DNA from: Pseudomonadota bacterium
GTDB taxonomy: Bacteria; Pseudomonadota; Alphaproteobacteria; Rhizobiales; Xanthobacteraceae
DNA: 64,000 nucleotides
Assembly: GCA_023422775.1 (NCBI GenBank)
Contig: JAFAGM010000012.1
Coordinates: forward strand, 61,136-125,135
Direction: 5' to 3'
Numbering within the stretch: the first letter of the stretch is position 1; each line of letters opens with the position of its first letter. The position numbers and the translations under genes were made by a program. A model generated the notes under the pieces. That model had not been told where the DNA came from. It saw nothing but the letters and a program-made list of their open reading frames with translations, and did not search any database. Positions 14,865-22,791 of the stretch are shown piece by piece.

Positions 14865-15565
14865 TGCCTGCCGGTGCTCTTCTTTCGAACGCCGCCCCAT
14901 TGCTTGAAGAAGAATGCCGTCCGCGCCTTGCGGCATGCGCGCTCAATCTCCGCAACCCATTGCTCCGCCATCGGGCGCGCACGCGGGCCGCTCTCGCCGC
15001 CGACAATCGCCCACTGGATGCCGGTTAGGTCGGCTGCCGCCACCGATCCCAGCAACGGCTCGAACGAGACGAAGCGGACGGCGGCATTGACCTTGCGGAG
15101 GTCATTGATGCGGTCGAGATATTCGTCGCTCTCGACGCTCGTCCCGAGCCAGACATTCGGCAACACCGGCAGCGATGCCGTGACCTCCGCCATGCGGTCG
15201 GGACGCTTTGTCAAAATCTGAAAGGTGTGACGCGGCGTCGCTTGCATCGTGCACCATACCGCGCCGACAAATTCGGCAGGCACCGCATCGTGGAAAAGGT
15301 CCGACATTGAGTTGACGAAGATGCGGCGCGGTTTCTTCCAACCTGACGGGATGCCAAGCGCCTTGCGGTCGAGCCGCACCTTGCCCGTCCACACCGCTCG
15401 CTTGCCGCTCTTGCGGGTGAGGCCGCGATACTTCTGCACGCCCATCGCATCGAGCCGCGCCGCCATCCGCATCGCTTAGCAGTTTGTGCAGCCCGGCGAG
15501 ATCACCGTACAGCCCGCGACGGGATTCCACGTCGCATCGGTCCATTCAATCGAGGTCTCAGCCAT
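14819..15565 (-). pseudogene. Three-Cys-motif protein (phage Gp37/Gp68 family, DUF5131), interrupted by an in-frame stop
   Basis: Reading from the ATG at 15565 gives MAETSIEWTDATWNPVAGC, then TVISPGCTNC, then TAA (15478-15476), then AMRMAARLDAMGVQKYRGL and an intact frame to 14819. The TAA is codon 30, where this family has the Tyr of its CYA signature; the three cysteines are residues 19, 26 and 29. Downstream hallmarks are present (RIFVNSMSDLFHDAVP; FQILTKRPDRM; WLGTSVES; GGESGPRARPM; FFFKQWGG). The family resembles radical-SAM enzymes in its cysteine cluster and is usually beside TcmP, as here (overlap of eight bases). A restart at the ATG at 15472 would give a 217-aa protein lacking the cysteines. 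A single-base change best explains it. Confidence 0.8.
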
Positions 15566-16400
15566 CGAAAAGCGATCCTTGTCCGCTCAAATTCTGCACA
15601 TCATTCCAAAGCCGTTGCCCCAGCGGGCTCGAACTCAGGAACACCGACCAATATAGCCGCTGGTTGTTCTGGCCAATCACGAGCGGAACGCCCGTAGCGG
15701 GTTGCGTCCCGAGCGCGCGAATCTTCTTGAGCCAGTATTCGATAAAGGTGGCGCGTAGGGCAGCGGTCGATTGATTGACGTCCACCACATCACGCCAGCC
15801 CGGGGCAAATGCCTCGAACACCCCACCGAGGCGCGAGTGTAGGTCGAAATTGCGCTGCAAGTCTTGTAGGCTCACGTGGATGATCATGTCCATCCGTTGC
15901 ACCCGCAGCATTCGCTCGATGATCGAGAACGGCAACTGGCCGAGGCTGAATGGGTCGAGGAACGCGAGGTGCAGCCCATACGGATTGATCGACCGCATGA
16001 CCTGATCGACGGTCGCGCTCGCTTCGCCAACGTAGCTTGTGACCGTCCCACCGCCGGTCTCGATGCGCTTGGCGACCGCAGATGAGTTTGCCGCTTCCAG
16101 GTCGGACAAGTGGATTGCGGACAACGGGTGACCGCTCTTGCGCCCGGCGTTGAACGCAACAAGGGCGCTCCCGTCGATAATTTCGCTAGTGCCCGTGATC
16201 AGCGACCGACCGGCACCGGAATAGAGTTCAATGTAGGTCACGCCGCCTCGACCGACCGGCGGCAGGAATTTCGCCCGCGCATCGCGTGAAGCTTGGATGT
16301 ATCGTTCTAGCCGTTCGTGCTTCTCGATGGCCCATCGTCCGACCTCGCCGATGATCAGGCCATCGTTGGGGTCGAATCTAATCGGCTGCTTCTTCGCCAT
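15558..16400 (-). CDS. tcmP: Three-Cys-motif partner protein TcmP
   Basis: A 280-residue protein with the features of the TcmP family: a methyltransferase-like first motif (TYIELYSGAGRS, residues 55-66), a DPF motif in the catalytic-loop position (LAFLDPFSLGQLPFS, D149), and a helical C-terminal half. TcmP proteins are found next to three-Cys-motif (DUF5131) proteins in phages, prophages and defence-like islands, and their joint role is not established. The 3' end overlaps the partner gene by eight bases, so the two are translationally linked. TcmP is intact while its partner has a stop codon. Confidence 0.8.
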   Translation of the reverse strand: MAKKQPIRFDPNDGLIIGEVGRWAIEKHERLERYIQASRDARAKFLPPVGRGGVTYIELYSGAGRSLITGTSEIIDGSALVAFNAGRKSGHPLSAIHLSDLEAANSSAVAKRIETGGGTVTSYVGEASATVDQVMRSINPYGLHLAFLDPFSLGQLPFSIIERMLRVQRMDMIIHVSLQDLQRNFDLHSRLGGVFEAFAPGWRDVVDVNQSTAALRATFIEYWLKKIRALGTQPATGVPLVIGQNNQRLYWSVFLSSSPLGQRLWNDVQNLSGQGSLFDG

Positions 16401-16740
16401 GTGCGTTTGCTCCCGCCGGGCGAATCACCACGCCCTCACAGGTTGCGGGAAACAGCGAGGCATCCTCTCGCGTCTCGTGCGCGTTGCGCTGAGCGAATCG
16501 ACGGCGCGCCGCCAGCGCGGGACCGTCCCGCACATCGGAATCCCTGAAACCTGCCGCGCCCCGATCAACAGCGCGGCCCGTCCGTGCGTTTTTCCGGCTG
16601 GTTGCGGTGAAGGGGGGGCCCGTCTTGCCGCGACCGCGCTCTACGGCCCTTAAAAATCGTCCCATAGTCGTCCCATCGCGAATTTATGGGACGATGAGAA
16701 AGGAAGCATTGTCGCAAGTGACTGATTGTTTGAGGTTTTA
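16401..16740. other. Prophage edge between tcmP and tRNA-Lys
   Basis: No integrase is present where one would expect it beside a tRNA attachment site. A 95-codon minus frame (16378-16665) overlaps the start of tcmP and has acceptable composition near its end, but it lacks a ribosome site. The stretch holds the TCGTCCCAT repeat cluster at 16657-16694. Confidence 0.4.
16657..16694. promoter_or_regulatory. TCGTCCCAT repeat cluster beside tRNA-Lys (possible recombinase or att region)
   Basis: TCGTCCCAT occurs at 16657-16665 and 16668-16676, and its exact inverse ATGGGACGA at 16686-16694, the last two forming a 9-bp inverted repeat with a 9-base spacer. The cluster lies 47 bases from the 3' end of tRNA-Lys at the border of the phage remnant. 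Such arrangements occur as arm-type integrase sites or excisionase sites; a bidirectional hairpin is the alternative. Confidence 0.45.
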
Positions 16741-16816
16741 TGGTGAGCGCGGAGGGACTCGAACCCTCGACCCCATGATTAAAAGTCACGTGCTCTACCA
16801 CCTGAGCTACGCGCTC
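16741..16816 (-). tRNA. tRNA-Lys (anticodon UUU)
   Basis: Read on the minus strand: acceptor GAGCGCG pairs with CGCGCTC; D-arm GCTC-AGGTGGTA-GAGC; anticodon stem CGTGA/TCATG around the loop CTTTTAA, giving anticodon TTT; T-arm GAGGG-TTCGAGT-CCCTC; discriminator A and an encoded CCA. Total 76 bases including CCA. The 3' end faces the phage remnant, as is typical for tRNA-integrated elements. Confidence 0.97.
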
Positions 16817-16959
16817 ACTTGCCGCGCTGTGTAGGGGGCGGGCCCCTGCGGGTCAATAGTGGCCGGCGTCAAATGTATCGCGCGGCCGGGTCGAATTTGC
16901 CTTGTGCGGCTGGCGGTTAGTCCGGCTTCTTAAGCCGGCCGGACCAACTCGTTTCAGCC

Positions 16960-19668
16960 TCAGTTTATCTCCCGGCGAATCTCGGAGGCGACCGGCTGGG
17001 TGGGGCTGCCGATCGGGCTACCGACTCCTGGCACCCTGACCGGGCGCAGCCCGATCAGTTCCGCCGTCCGCACCGCGCTGTTGCGCCAGAACGCAAAGGA
17101 ATTGGCGCGGGAGTTTTCCAGCAGCGCGATCGCGACCGCGGCCAGGAACGGCAGGCTCTGCAGCACCAGCACGCCGGCGAAGATGTAGATCTCCCGCACT
17201 TCCTTGGCGCCGTTGGTCACGACCAGCACGGCGGCGCCGACCAGCAGCAGCACGCCGATCACGGCTTCCCAGAACGCCTGGAACTCGATCGACATGACCG
17301 AGAGGCCGCCCTTGGAGGTGCGGGCGAACGGCAGATGCTCGGTAATCAGGCCTTGCGCCACCGCGCGCGATACCGTCCATTGCACGCTCATGGCGGCGAT
17401 CATGGCGCCCATCATCTGCCCGGCCTTGATGTGCACCCGCAGGCGATACAGCGCCAGGAAATGTACGATCGAGACGACGAAGGAGGCGATGATCGGCAGC
17501 GTCAGGATCTTGTCCGGGATGGCGATGTCGGCAAATGCGACGATCGGCACCCAGATCAGGTTGAGGATCGCGACCACCACGCCGAGGCTTTCGGCCCCTA
17601 ACCAGTTCAGCCAGCCGAGCGAGAATTCGCGGCGCTGGTCGGGCGTCAGCCGGCTCGCGCCGGGCAGGAAGCGCCGCCAGTGCTTCTTGACGATCTGGAA
17701 GCCGCCATAGGCCCAGCGGTGGCGCTGCTTCTTGAACGCCTCGTAGGTGTCGGGCAGCAGGCCCTCGCCGTAGCGGACGTTGGTATAGTGCGTCAGCCAG
17801 CCCTGCTGCTGGATGGTGAGCCCGAGGTCGGTGTCCTCGCAGATGGTGTCGCTGGACCAGCCGCCGGCCATGTCCATCGCCGAGCGGCGAAGGAGACACA
17901 TCGTGCCGTGAACGATGATGGCGTTGGCTTCGTTGCGCTGGACCATGCCGATGTCGAAGAAGCCGGCATATTCGCCGTTCATGATGTAGTGCATCAGCGA
18001 ACGGTCGCCGTCGCGGTGTTCCTGCGGCGCCTGGACGAGGCCGACGCGCGGATCGGCGAAGGCGGGCACCAGGTCCTTCAGCCAGTCCGGATGCACGACA
18101 TAGTCGGCGTCGATGATGCCGATGATCTCGGCGTCGGCCGCGGTGCGCTCCATCGCGATGCGCAGCGCGCCCGCCTTGAAGCCCTCGACCTTCTCGGCGT
18201 TGATGAACTTGAAGCGCTCGCCGAGCGCGCGGCAGTGATCCTGGATCGGCTGCCAGAACTCGGGATCGGGCGTGTTATTGATGATGCAGACGCATTCGAA
18301 GTTCGGATAGTCCAGCCGCGACACCGCATCCAGCGTCTGCTTCAGCATATCCACCGGCTCGAAATAGGCGGGGATGTGGATCGAGACTTTCGGGAACGCG
18401 ACGGCGTCGCCGATCGTGGCCGGCGCCATCGGCTCGGTGCTCCTGGCGATCAGCCGGCGCGGGCCGTGACCGAAGGCGATCGCCGCGATTTCGTCGATCC
18501 GCGCCAATGCGATCAGCACCAGCGGCACCAGCAGGATCAACCCGAGCGTCAGCGCGAACGCCGAGCCGAACACGAAGTAGTGTCCGGCCCAGTAGGCGAA
18601 CACGGTCGAAGCCCAGGCGCCGACGCCGTTCGCCGCCACCGATAGCACCAGCGCCTGCATCACGGTCGGCCGGTCGAGGCGGAGGATCGGCAGCGACATC
18701 AGGATGCCGACCAGCAGCGCAATCGCCGCCAGCTTCCAGTAGTTCTCGGTGACGATCGGGCCGGTCCAGGAGAATTTCGGTTCGCGGTTGGCGTCGAGAA
18801 TTCCCCAATAGGGTCCGACGCCGCCTTCGAAGAATTTCCAGGGCTGATCGATCGCCTCGACGATGTTGTATTCCATGCCCATCGCTTCGGCGCGGGTGAC
18901 GAAGTTGCGCAGCACGGACGCCTGTTCGAACGTGCCGGGCTCGGCGTTCTTCAGGTTGTAGCCGGCGCTCGGCCAGCCGAACTCGGCGATGACGATTCGC
19001 TTGCCGGGGAATTTCTCGCGCAGCAGCCCGTAGAGGTAGACCGCCTGGTCGACCGCCTGCTTGTCGGTGAAGTTTTCCCAGTACGGCAGGACGTGGGCGG
19101 CGATGAAATCGACCGAGGAAGCGAGTTCCGGATTGTCGCGCCAGATGTTCCAGATTTCGCCGGTCGTGACGGGAACGTTGACCGACTTCTTCACCCGCTT
19201 GATGAGGTCGATCAGGTCTTCGACCTTCTGCTCGCCGCGGTAGATGGTTTCGTTGCCGACCACGATGCCGTTGACGTTGCTGTTGCGCCTGGCGAGGTTG
19301 ATCGCGGCGTCGATCTCGCGCTCGTTGCGGTCGGTGTTCTTGTCGATCCAGGCGCCGACGGTGACCTTGAGGCCGAACTCGGCCGCGATCGGCGGAACCA
19401 GTTCGACGCCGCCGGTCGAGGAGTAGAGACGAATCGCGCGCGTCATCGTCGACAGCTTCTTCAGGTCGGCGCGAATCTTCTCGATCTGGGGAATGTTGTC
19501 GACGTCGGGATGGGCGCTGCCCTCGAACGGCGCGTAGGAGACGCTCGGCAGGATGCCGCGGAAATCGGGGGCCGCCTCCTTTTGCTGGAACAGGCCCCAC
19601 AGCCCGGCATGAGCTGCGGTTACAAACAGCAGGACGGCTACGACGGCGCGCATCGGGAAGTAAACCAT
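16960..19668 (-). CDS. ndvB: Cyclic beta-(1,3),(1,6)-glucan synthase, NdvB type
   Basis: About 902 residues from the ATG at 19668; a GTG at 19728 would give 922. Order: membrane anchor; GH17-like domain (SYAPFEGSAHPDVDNIPQIE; WIDKNTDRNEREIDAAI; IVIAEFGWPSAGY); TM segments; GT2 domain with PKVSIHIPAYFEPVDM, the DxD-type IIDADYVVHPDWL, ICEDTDLGL and the processivity motif QRHRWAYG; C-terminal TM bundle. Known Bradyrhizobium NdvB has the same fusion and size, and polymerises UDP-glucose into beta-1,3-linked cyclic glucan exported to the periplasm, needed for osmoadaptation and nodulation. ndvD and ndvC follow on the map, on minus and plus strands respectively. Confidence 0.88.
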   Translation of the reverse strand: MVYFPMRAVVAVLLFVTAAHAGLWGLFQQKEAAPDFRGILPSVSYAPFEGSAHPDVDNIPQIEKIRADLKKLSTMTRAIRLYSSTGGVELVPPIAAEFGLKVTVGAWIDKNTDRNEREIDAAINLARRNSNVNGIVVGNETIYRGEQKVEDLIDLIKRVKKSVNVPVTTGEIWNIWRDNPELASSVDFIAAHVLPYWENFTDKQAVDQAVYLYGLLREKFPGKRIVIAEFGWPSAGYNLKNAEPGTFEQASVLRNFVTRAEAMGMEYNIVEAIDQPWKFFEGGVGPYWGILDANREPKFSWTGPIVTENYWKLAAIALLVGILMSLPILRLDRPTVMQALVLSVAANGVGAWASTVFAYWAGHYFVFGSAFALTLGLILLVPLVLIALARIDEIAAIAFGHGPRRLIARSTEPMAPATIGDAVAFPKVSIHIPAYFEPVDMLKQTLDAVSRLDYPNFECVCIINNTPDPEFWQPIQDHCRALGERFKFINAEKVEGFKAGALRIAMERTAADAEIIGIIDADYVVHPDWLKDLVPAFADPRVGLVQAPQEHRDGDRSLMHYIMNGEYAGFFDIGMVQRNEANAIIVHGTMCLLRRSAMDMAGGWSSDTICEDTDLGLTIQQQGWLTHYTNVRYGEGLLPDTYEAFKKQRHRWAYGGFQIVKKHWRRFLPGASRLTPDQRREFSLGWLNWLGAESLGVVVAILNLIWVPIVAFADIAIPDKILTLPIIASFVVSIVHFLALYRLRVHIKAGQMMGAMIAAMSVQWTVSRAVAQGLITEHLPFARTSKGGLSVMSIEFQAFWEAVIGVLLLVGAAVLVVTNGAKEVREIYIFAGVLVLQSLPFLAAVAIALLENSRANSFAFWRNSAVRTAELIGLRPVRVPGVGSPIGSPTQPVASEIRREIN

Positions 19669-19865
19669 ACGGGGCTGCGGTTTATTGGAAGCGAACCTGT
19701 CCCCTAGGCTCGACCGGCGGTACGGCACGATTGAGGATAATCCTGCCGCGCGAATTCACAACTGGTATGACGCCATGACTTTTTTAAGGACGGCGTTTTC
19801 GCCGCTGGCAGCCAACGCCAGACAAATAGGATCGTTCCGCTGAACGTATCCTGAATGCCGGACGC

Positions 19866-20471
19866 TTATTTTGCCGCAGGTGCGGGGGCGGCGCTGGGGG
19901 CGGGCGCGGGCGATGGCGCGGCAGCCGGCGCAGCGCCTGCGGTGGCGGGCGTTGCGGGGGCGGGGCTTGCGGCCGCAGCGGCCTGGGGCTGGGCGCCCGG
20001 ATTGATCCAGCAGGCATGGATGCGGCTGGAGAGGGTTTCCGCGACCTTGGGGTCGATCTGCCCGCCGAATCGGGTCAGGCAGCGGAAGGCGGCCTGGACA
20101 TGCCCGCCGGGGCAGCCGAAGCGGTCGTACAGGTCGAGATGGCGGAACGCGGTATCGAGGTCGTCCCGCCACATCAGGCTGACGACACGGCGGCCGAGCC
20201 AGACGCATTCGGGATTTCCGGCCGGCCCGGTGACGGCCTGCGAAGCCTCGACGAATTCGTCGGCCTTGCGCTGGTTGTCCTTGCTGGCGTCGGCGGTATT
20301 GGCCGGCGGCTGCTTGGACTGATCCTGCGGCGCCGGGGTGCCGCTCTGCGCCAGCGCTCCGCCCGATCCGAGCAGGAGGGCCAAGCCCACCATCAGGCCC
20401 GCAGCAGCGAAGTGGCGCAAAACCGAAACTCTAGGACCAAGAACTTTAGGACCAGGCACCCGTCGACGCAT
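19866..20471 (-). CDS. ndvD: Beta-(1,3),(1,6)-glucan biosynthesis accessory protein, NdvD-like
   Basis: A 201-residue exported protein: basic N-terminus, hydrophobic segment (FAAAGLMVGLALLLGSGGAL, cleavage near ALA-QS), a helical central domain with three cysteines (PECVWLGRRVVSLMWRDDLD; LYDRFGCPGGHVQAAFRCLT), and an Ala/Pro-rich tail (PAPSAAPAPAAK). The location between ndvB and ndvC is that of ndvD, reported as the third gene for cyclic glucan synthesis in B. japonicum; the assignment rests on position and export signal, not on a catalytic motif. It probably acts in the periplasm. Confidence 0.6.
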   Translation of the reverse strand: MRRRVPGPKVLGPRVSVLRHFAAAGLMVGLALLLGSGGALAQSGTPAPQDQSKQPPANTADASKDNQRKADEFVEASQAVTGPAGNPECVWLGRRVVSLMWRDDLDTAFRHLDLYDRFGCPGGHVQAAFRCLTRFGGQIDPKVAETLSSRIHACWINPGAQPQAAAAASPAPATPATAGAAPAAAPSPAPAPSAAPAPAAK

Positions 20472-20723
20472 ACATTCCCCGATCAGTTTCCCACCCGCCG
20501 GGAGGCGGCAGGTGTGGTGGCAGGCTTGTTGCCGTCCAATTTGGTCTCCAATGCGGCGGAAACCTCACGCGATTCAAATGACGGGTATTTCGGATTTTGT
20601 CCAGCAAAGTCACAACTTTATCGCGCCGTGGTAAAACTGCCGCAGGGCGAGCGCCGGAATAGGGGTATGCTGCGCCTTGGCAGATGGCCGATGAACGGCT
20701 AATCGACGGTCCCCGCCCGGAGG

Positions 20724-22349
20724 ATGGAACTGATTTCTCTTCGTACGCCGCTGGCGCTTCTCCTGTCATCGCTAGGTATGATCGCGGCCCTTTGGTGGTG
20801 GATGGCCACGCCGATTACGCTTTCACGCGCCCCGATCGATCCGAATGCAAAGCTGCAATGCGTGTCCTACGCGCCGTTCCGGGGCGCGCAGACGCCGCTG
20901 GTGCCGACCACCCAGATTGCGCCCGAACAGATCGCGCAGGACCTGGCGCAGCTCGCAAAGATCACCGATTGCGTGCGCACCTATTCAATCGAGAACGGGC
21001 TCGACCAGGTCCCGGCGCTGGCCGCCAAGGTCGGGCTGAAGGTGATCCAGGGGATCTGGCTCTCCAGCAACCGGATCAAGAACCTCGCCCAGATTGCGAT
21101 CGCGGTCGAACTGACCAAGGAGCATCCGGACGTCATTACGGCGCTGGTGGTCGGCAACGAGGTGCTGCTGCGCGGCGAGATGACCGCATCCGATCTCGCG
21201 GCCAACATCCGCTCGGTCAAGTCGCGGGTCACCGTGCCCGTGACGTACGCCGACGTCTGGGAATTCTGGCTGCGCAACCGTGAAATCTACGAAGCCGTCG
21301 ACTTCGTCACCATCCATATTCTCCCGTACTGGGAAGACATGCCGGTGCGGGCCAAATTCGCCGCCGGCCACGTCGACGACATCCGCAAGCGGATGGCGGT
21401 GGCGTTTCCGAACAAGGAAATCCTGATCGGCGAAACCGGCTGGCCGAGTGCGGGGCGGATGCGCGAGGGCGCGTTGCCGTCGCGAACCAACCAGGCGCGC
21501 GTGGTGTCCGAGATCCTGGACCTGGCCAAGCGCGAAAAATTCCGCGTCAACCTGATCGAGGCCTATGACCAGCCGTGGAAGCGCCAGCTCGAGGGCACCG
21601 TCGGCGGCTATTGGGGCCTGATCGACGACCGGCACCGCGCGGTGAAGTATCCGCCGGGCGAGCCGATCAGCAATTTTCCGCTTTGGAAATGGTGGATGGG
21701 CGCTGGCATGGCGCTCAGCGCCCTGGTCTTCCTGGCGGGCTGGCTGGCGCAGCGCCGGCGGCCGTGGAAACCGGGGTTGGCGGCGTGGATCGCTGTGGGC
21801 ACGTCGGCAACCGTCGGCGGCATGCTGCTCGGGGTCGCCGTCGACAAGATGCTCTACGAGAGCTACGGCATCGGCGGCTGGCTGCAATGGGCCGCGCTGC
21901 TGGCCGCCGGCATCGCCTCGCCGCTGCTCTGCGCGCACACCGCAATGGTTGGCCGGCCGCTGCCGACGTTCCTCGATCTCCTGGGGCCGCGCGAGGGCCG
22001 GAAGCTCACTCCGTTGACGACACTCCTCGCCCTCGTGCTTGCCGTCACGACGTTGATTGCGGCGCAGACCGCGCTCGGCTTTGCGTTCGATCCTCGTTAT
22101 CGCGATTTTCCGTTCGCGTCGCTGACCATGGCGGTGGTGCCGTTCGCGGCGCTGATGCTGCTCAACCGGCCCAAAGAGGGCGTGCGACCGATCGCCGAAT
22201 CCACCTTTGCCGGTCTGCTCGTGGTCGCCGCGCTCTTTACCGGCTTCAACGAGGGCAAACAGAACTGGCAGGCGATGTGGACCTGCGCGATCTATCTTTT
22301 GCTGGCGCTCACGCTGTGGCGGGCGCGGGCCGTGCAAATCCCAAAATAA
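20724..22349 (+). CDS. ndvC: Cyclic beta-glucan synthesis protein NdvC (GH17-like)
   Basis: A 541-residue protein, the size of B. japonicum NdvC. An N-terminal anchor (LALLLSSLGMIAALWWWMA) is followed by a GH17-like (beta/alpha)8 domain with CVSYAPFRGAQTPLVPTTQI, VVGNEVLLRGEM (proton-donor Glu), DFVTIHILPYWEDMPV and ILIGETGWPSAG (nucleophile Glu), then eight or so TM segments. It shares its GH17 half with NdvB. NdvC is linked to formation of the beta-1,6 bonds; a transglycosylase activity fits the fold. CCCGGAGG precedes the ATG at 20724. Confidence 0.85.
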   Translation: MELISLRTPLALLLSSLGMIAALWWWMATPITLSRAPIDPNAKLQCVSYAPFRGAQTPLVPTTQIAPEQIAQDLAQLAKITDCVRTYSIENGLDQVPALAAKVGLKVIQGIWLSSNRIKNLAQIAIAVELTKEHPDVITALVVGNEVLLRGEMTASDLAANIRSVKSRVTVPVTYADVWEFWLRNREIYEAVDFVTIHILPYWEDMPVRAKFAAGHVDDIRKRMAVAFPNKEILIGETGWPSAGRMREGALPSRTNQARVVSEILDLAKREKFRVNLIEAYDQPWKRQLEGTVGGYWGLIDDRHRAVKYPPGEPISNFPLWKWWMGAGMALSALVFLAGWLAQRRRPWKPGLAAWIAVGTSATVGGMLLGVAVDKMLYESYGIGGWLQWAALLAAGIASPLLCAHTAMVGRPLPTFLDLLGPREGRKLTPLTTLLALVLAVTTLIAAQTALGFAFDPRYRDFPFASLTMAVVPFAALMLLNRPKEGVRPIAESTFAGLLVVAALFTGFNEGKQNWQAMWTCAIYLLLALTLWRARAVQIPK

Positions 22350-22689
22350 GCAGCCCGATCGCCAGTCCCGACAGCACGATGTTGTAGAGCACGATGCCCA
22401 GGCCGGCCGCGACCAGTCCGACCGTCAGCAGCACGATCGACGGCCGCATGACGTGAAGCGTCGCGACGATCAGCGCCACGATGCCGAACACCGAGTTCTT
22501 GAACAGGTAGGTGGCGAGCGCGCGGGACTTGCACAGCATGGTCTGCAGGCCGGCATCGCACGCCAGCGCGACGGTCGAGAACTCGACGGCGAGATAGCGC
22601 AGATAGAGCGCGTAGCCGACGGTCACGAAACCGACCACCAGCAGAAACTGGACCTGATAGGGCGTCAGCCGGAACGGGGTTTTCTTCAT
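22309..22689 (-). CDS. Four-TM membrane protein, 126 aa
   Basis: Starts MKKTPFRLTPYQVQFLLVVG at 22689 and has four hydrophobic helices (VQFLLVVGFVTVGYALYLR; ALATYLFKNSVFGIVALIV; PSIVLLTVGLVAAGLGIVLY; LSGLAIGLLILGFARPAP). Two cysteines lie in a loop (LACDAGLQTMLCKS). It is convergent with ndvC and overlaps its last 41 bases, an unusual arrangement. No function is evident; involvement in glucan export is only a guess from position. Confidence 0.65.
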   Translation of the reverse strand: MKKTPFRLTPYQVQFLLVVGFVTVGYALYLRYLAVEFSTVALACDAGLQTMLCKSRALATYLFKNSVFGIVALIVATLHVMRPSIVLLTVGLVAAGLGIVLYNIVLSGLAIGLLILGFARPAPATA

Positions 22690-22791
22690 CGGACCTGTAT
22701 GATCGGGAATGCCGGCGGAGACAAGCGCCGGCGGCCGGGCCAGCGCCGCGAGCGGTGCAGGAAGCTCCCGCAACATATTGCAATCAGAGAC

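Noticed and set aside
16565..16834. Open frames over tRNA-Lys (minus GVEGSSPSAL type, plus GGTRTLDPMIKS type)
   Set aside because: These are the familiar false peptides obtained by translating a tRNA gene; the cloverleaf is complete.
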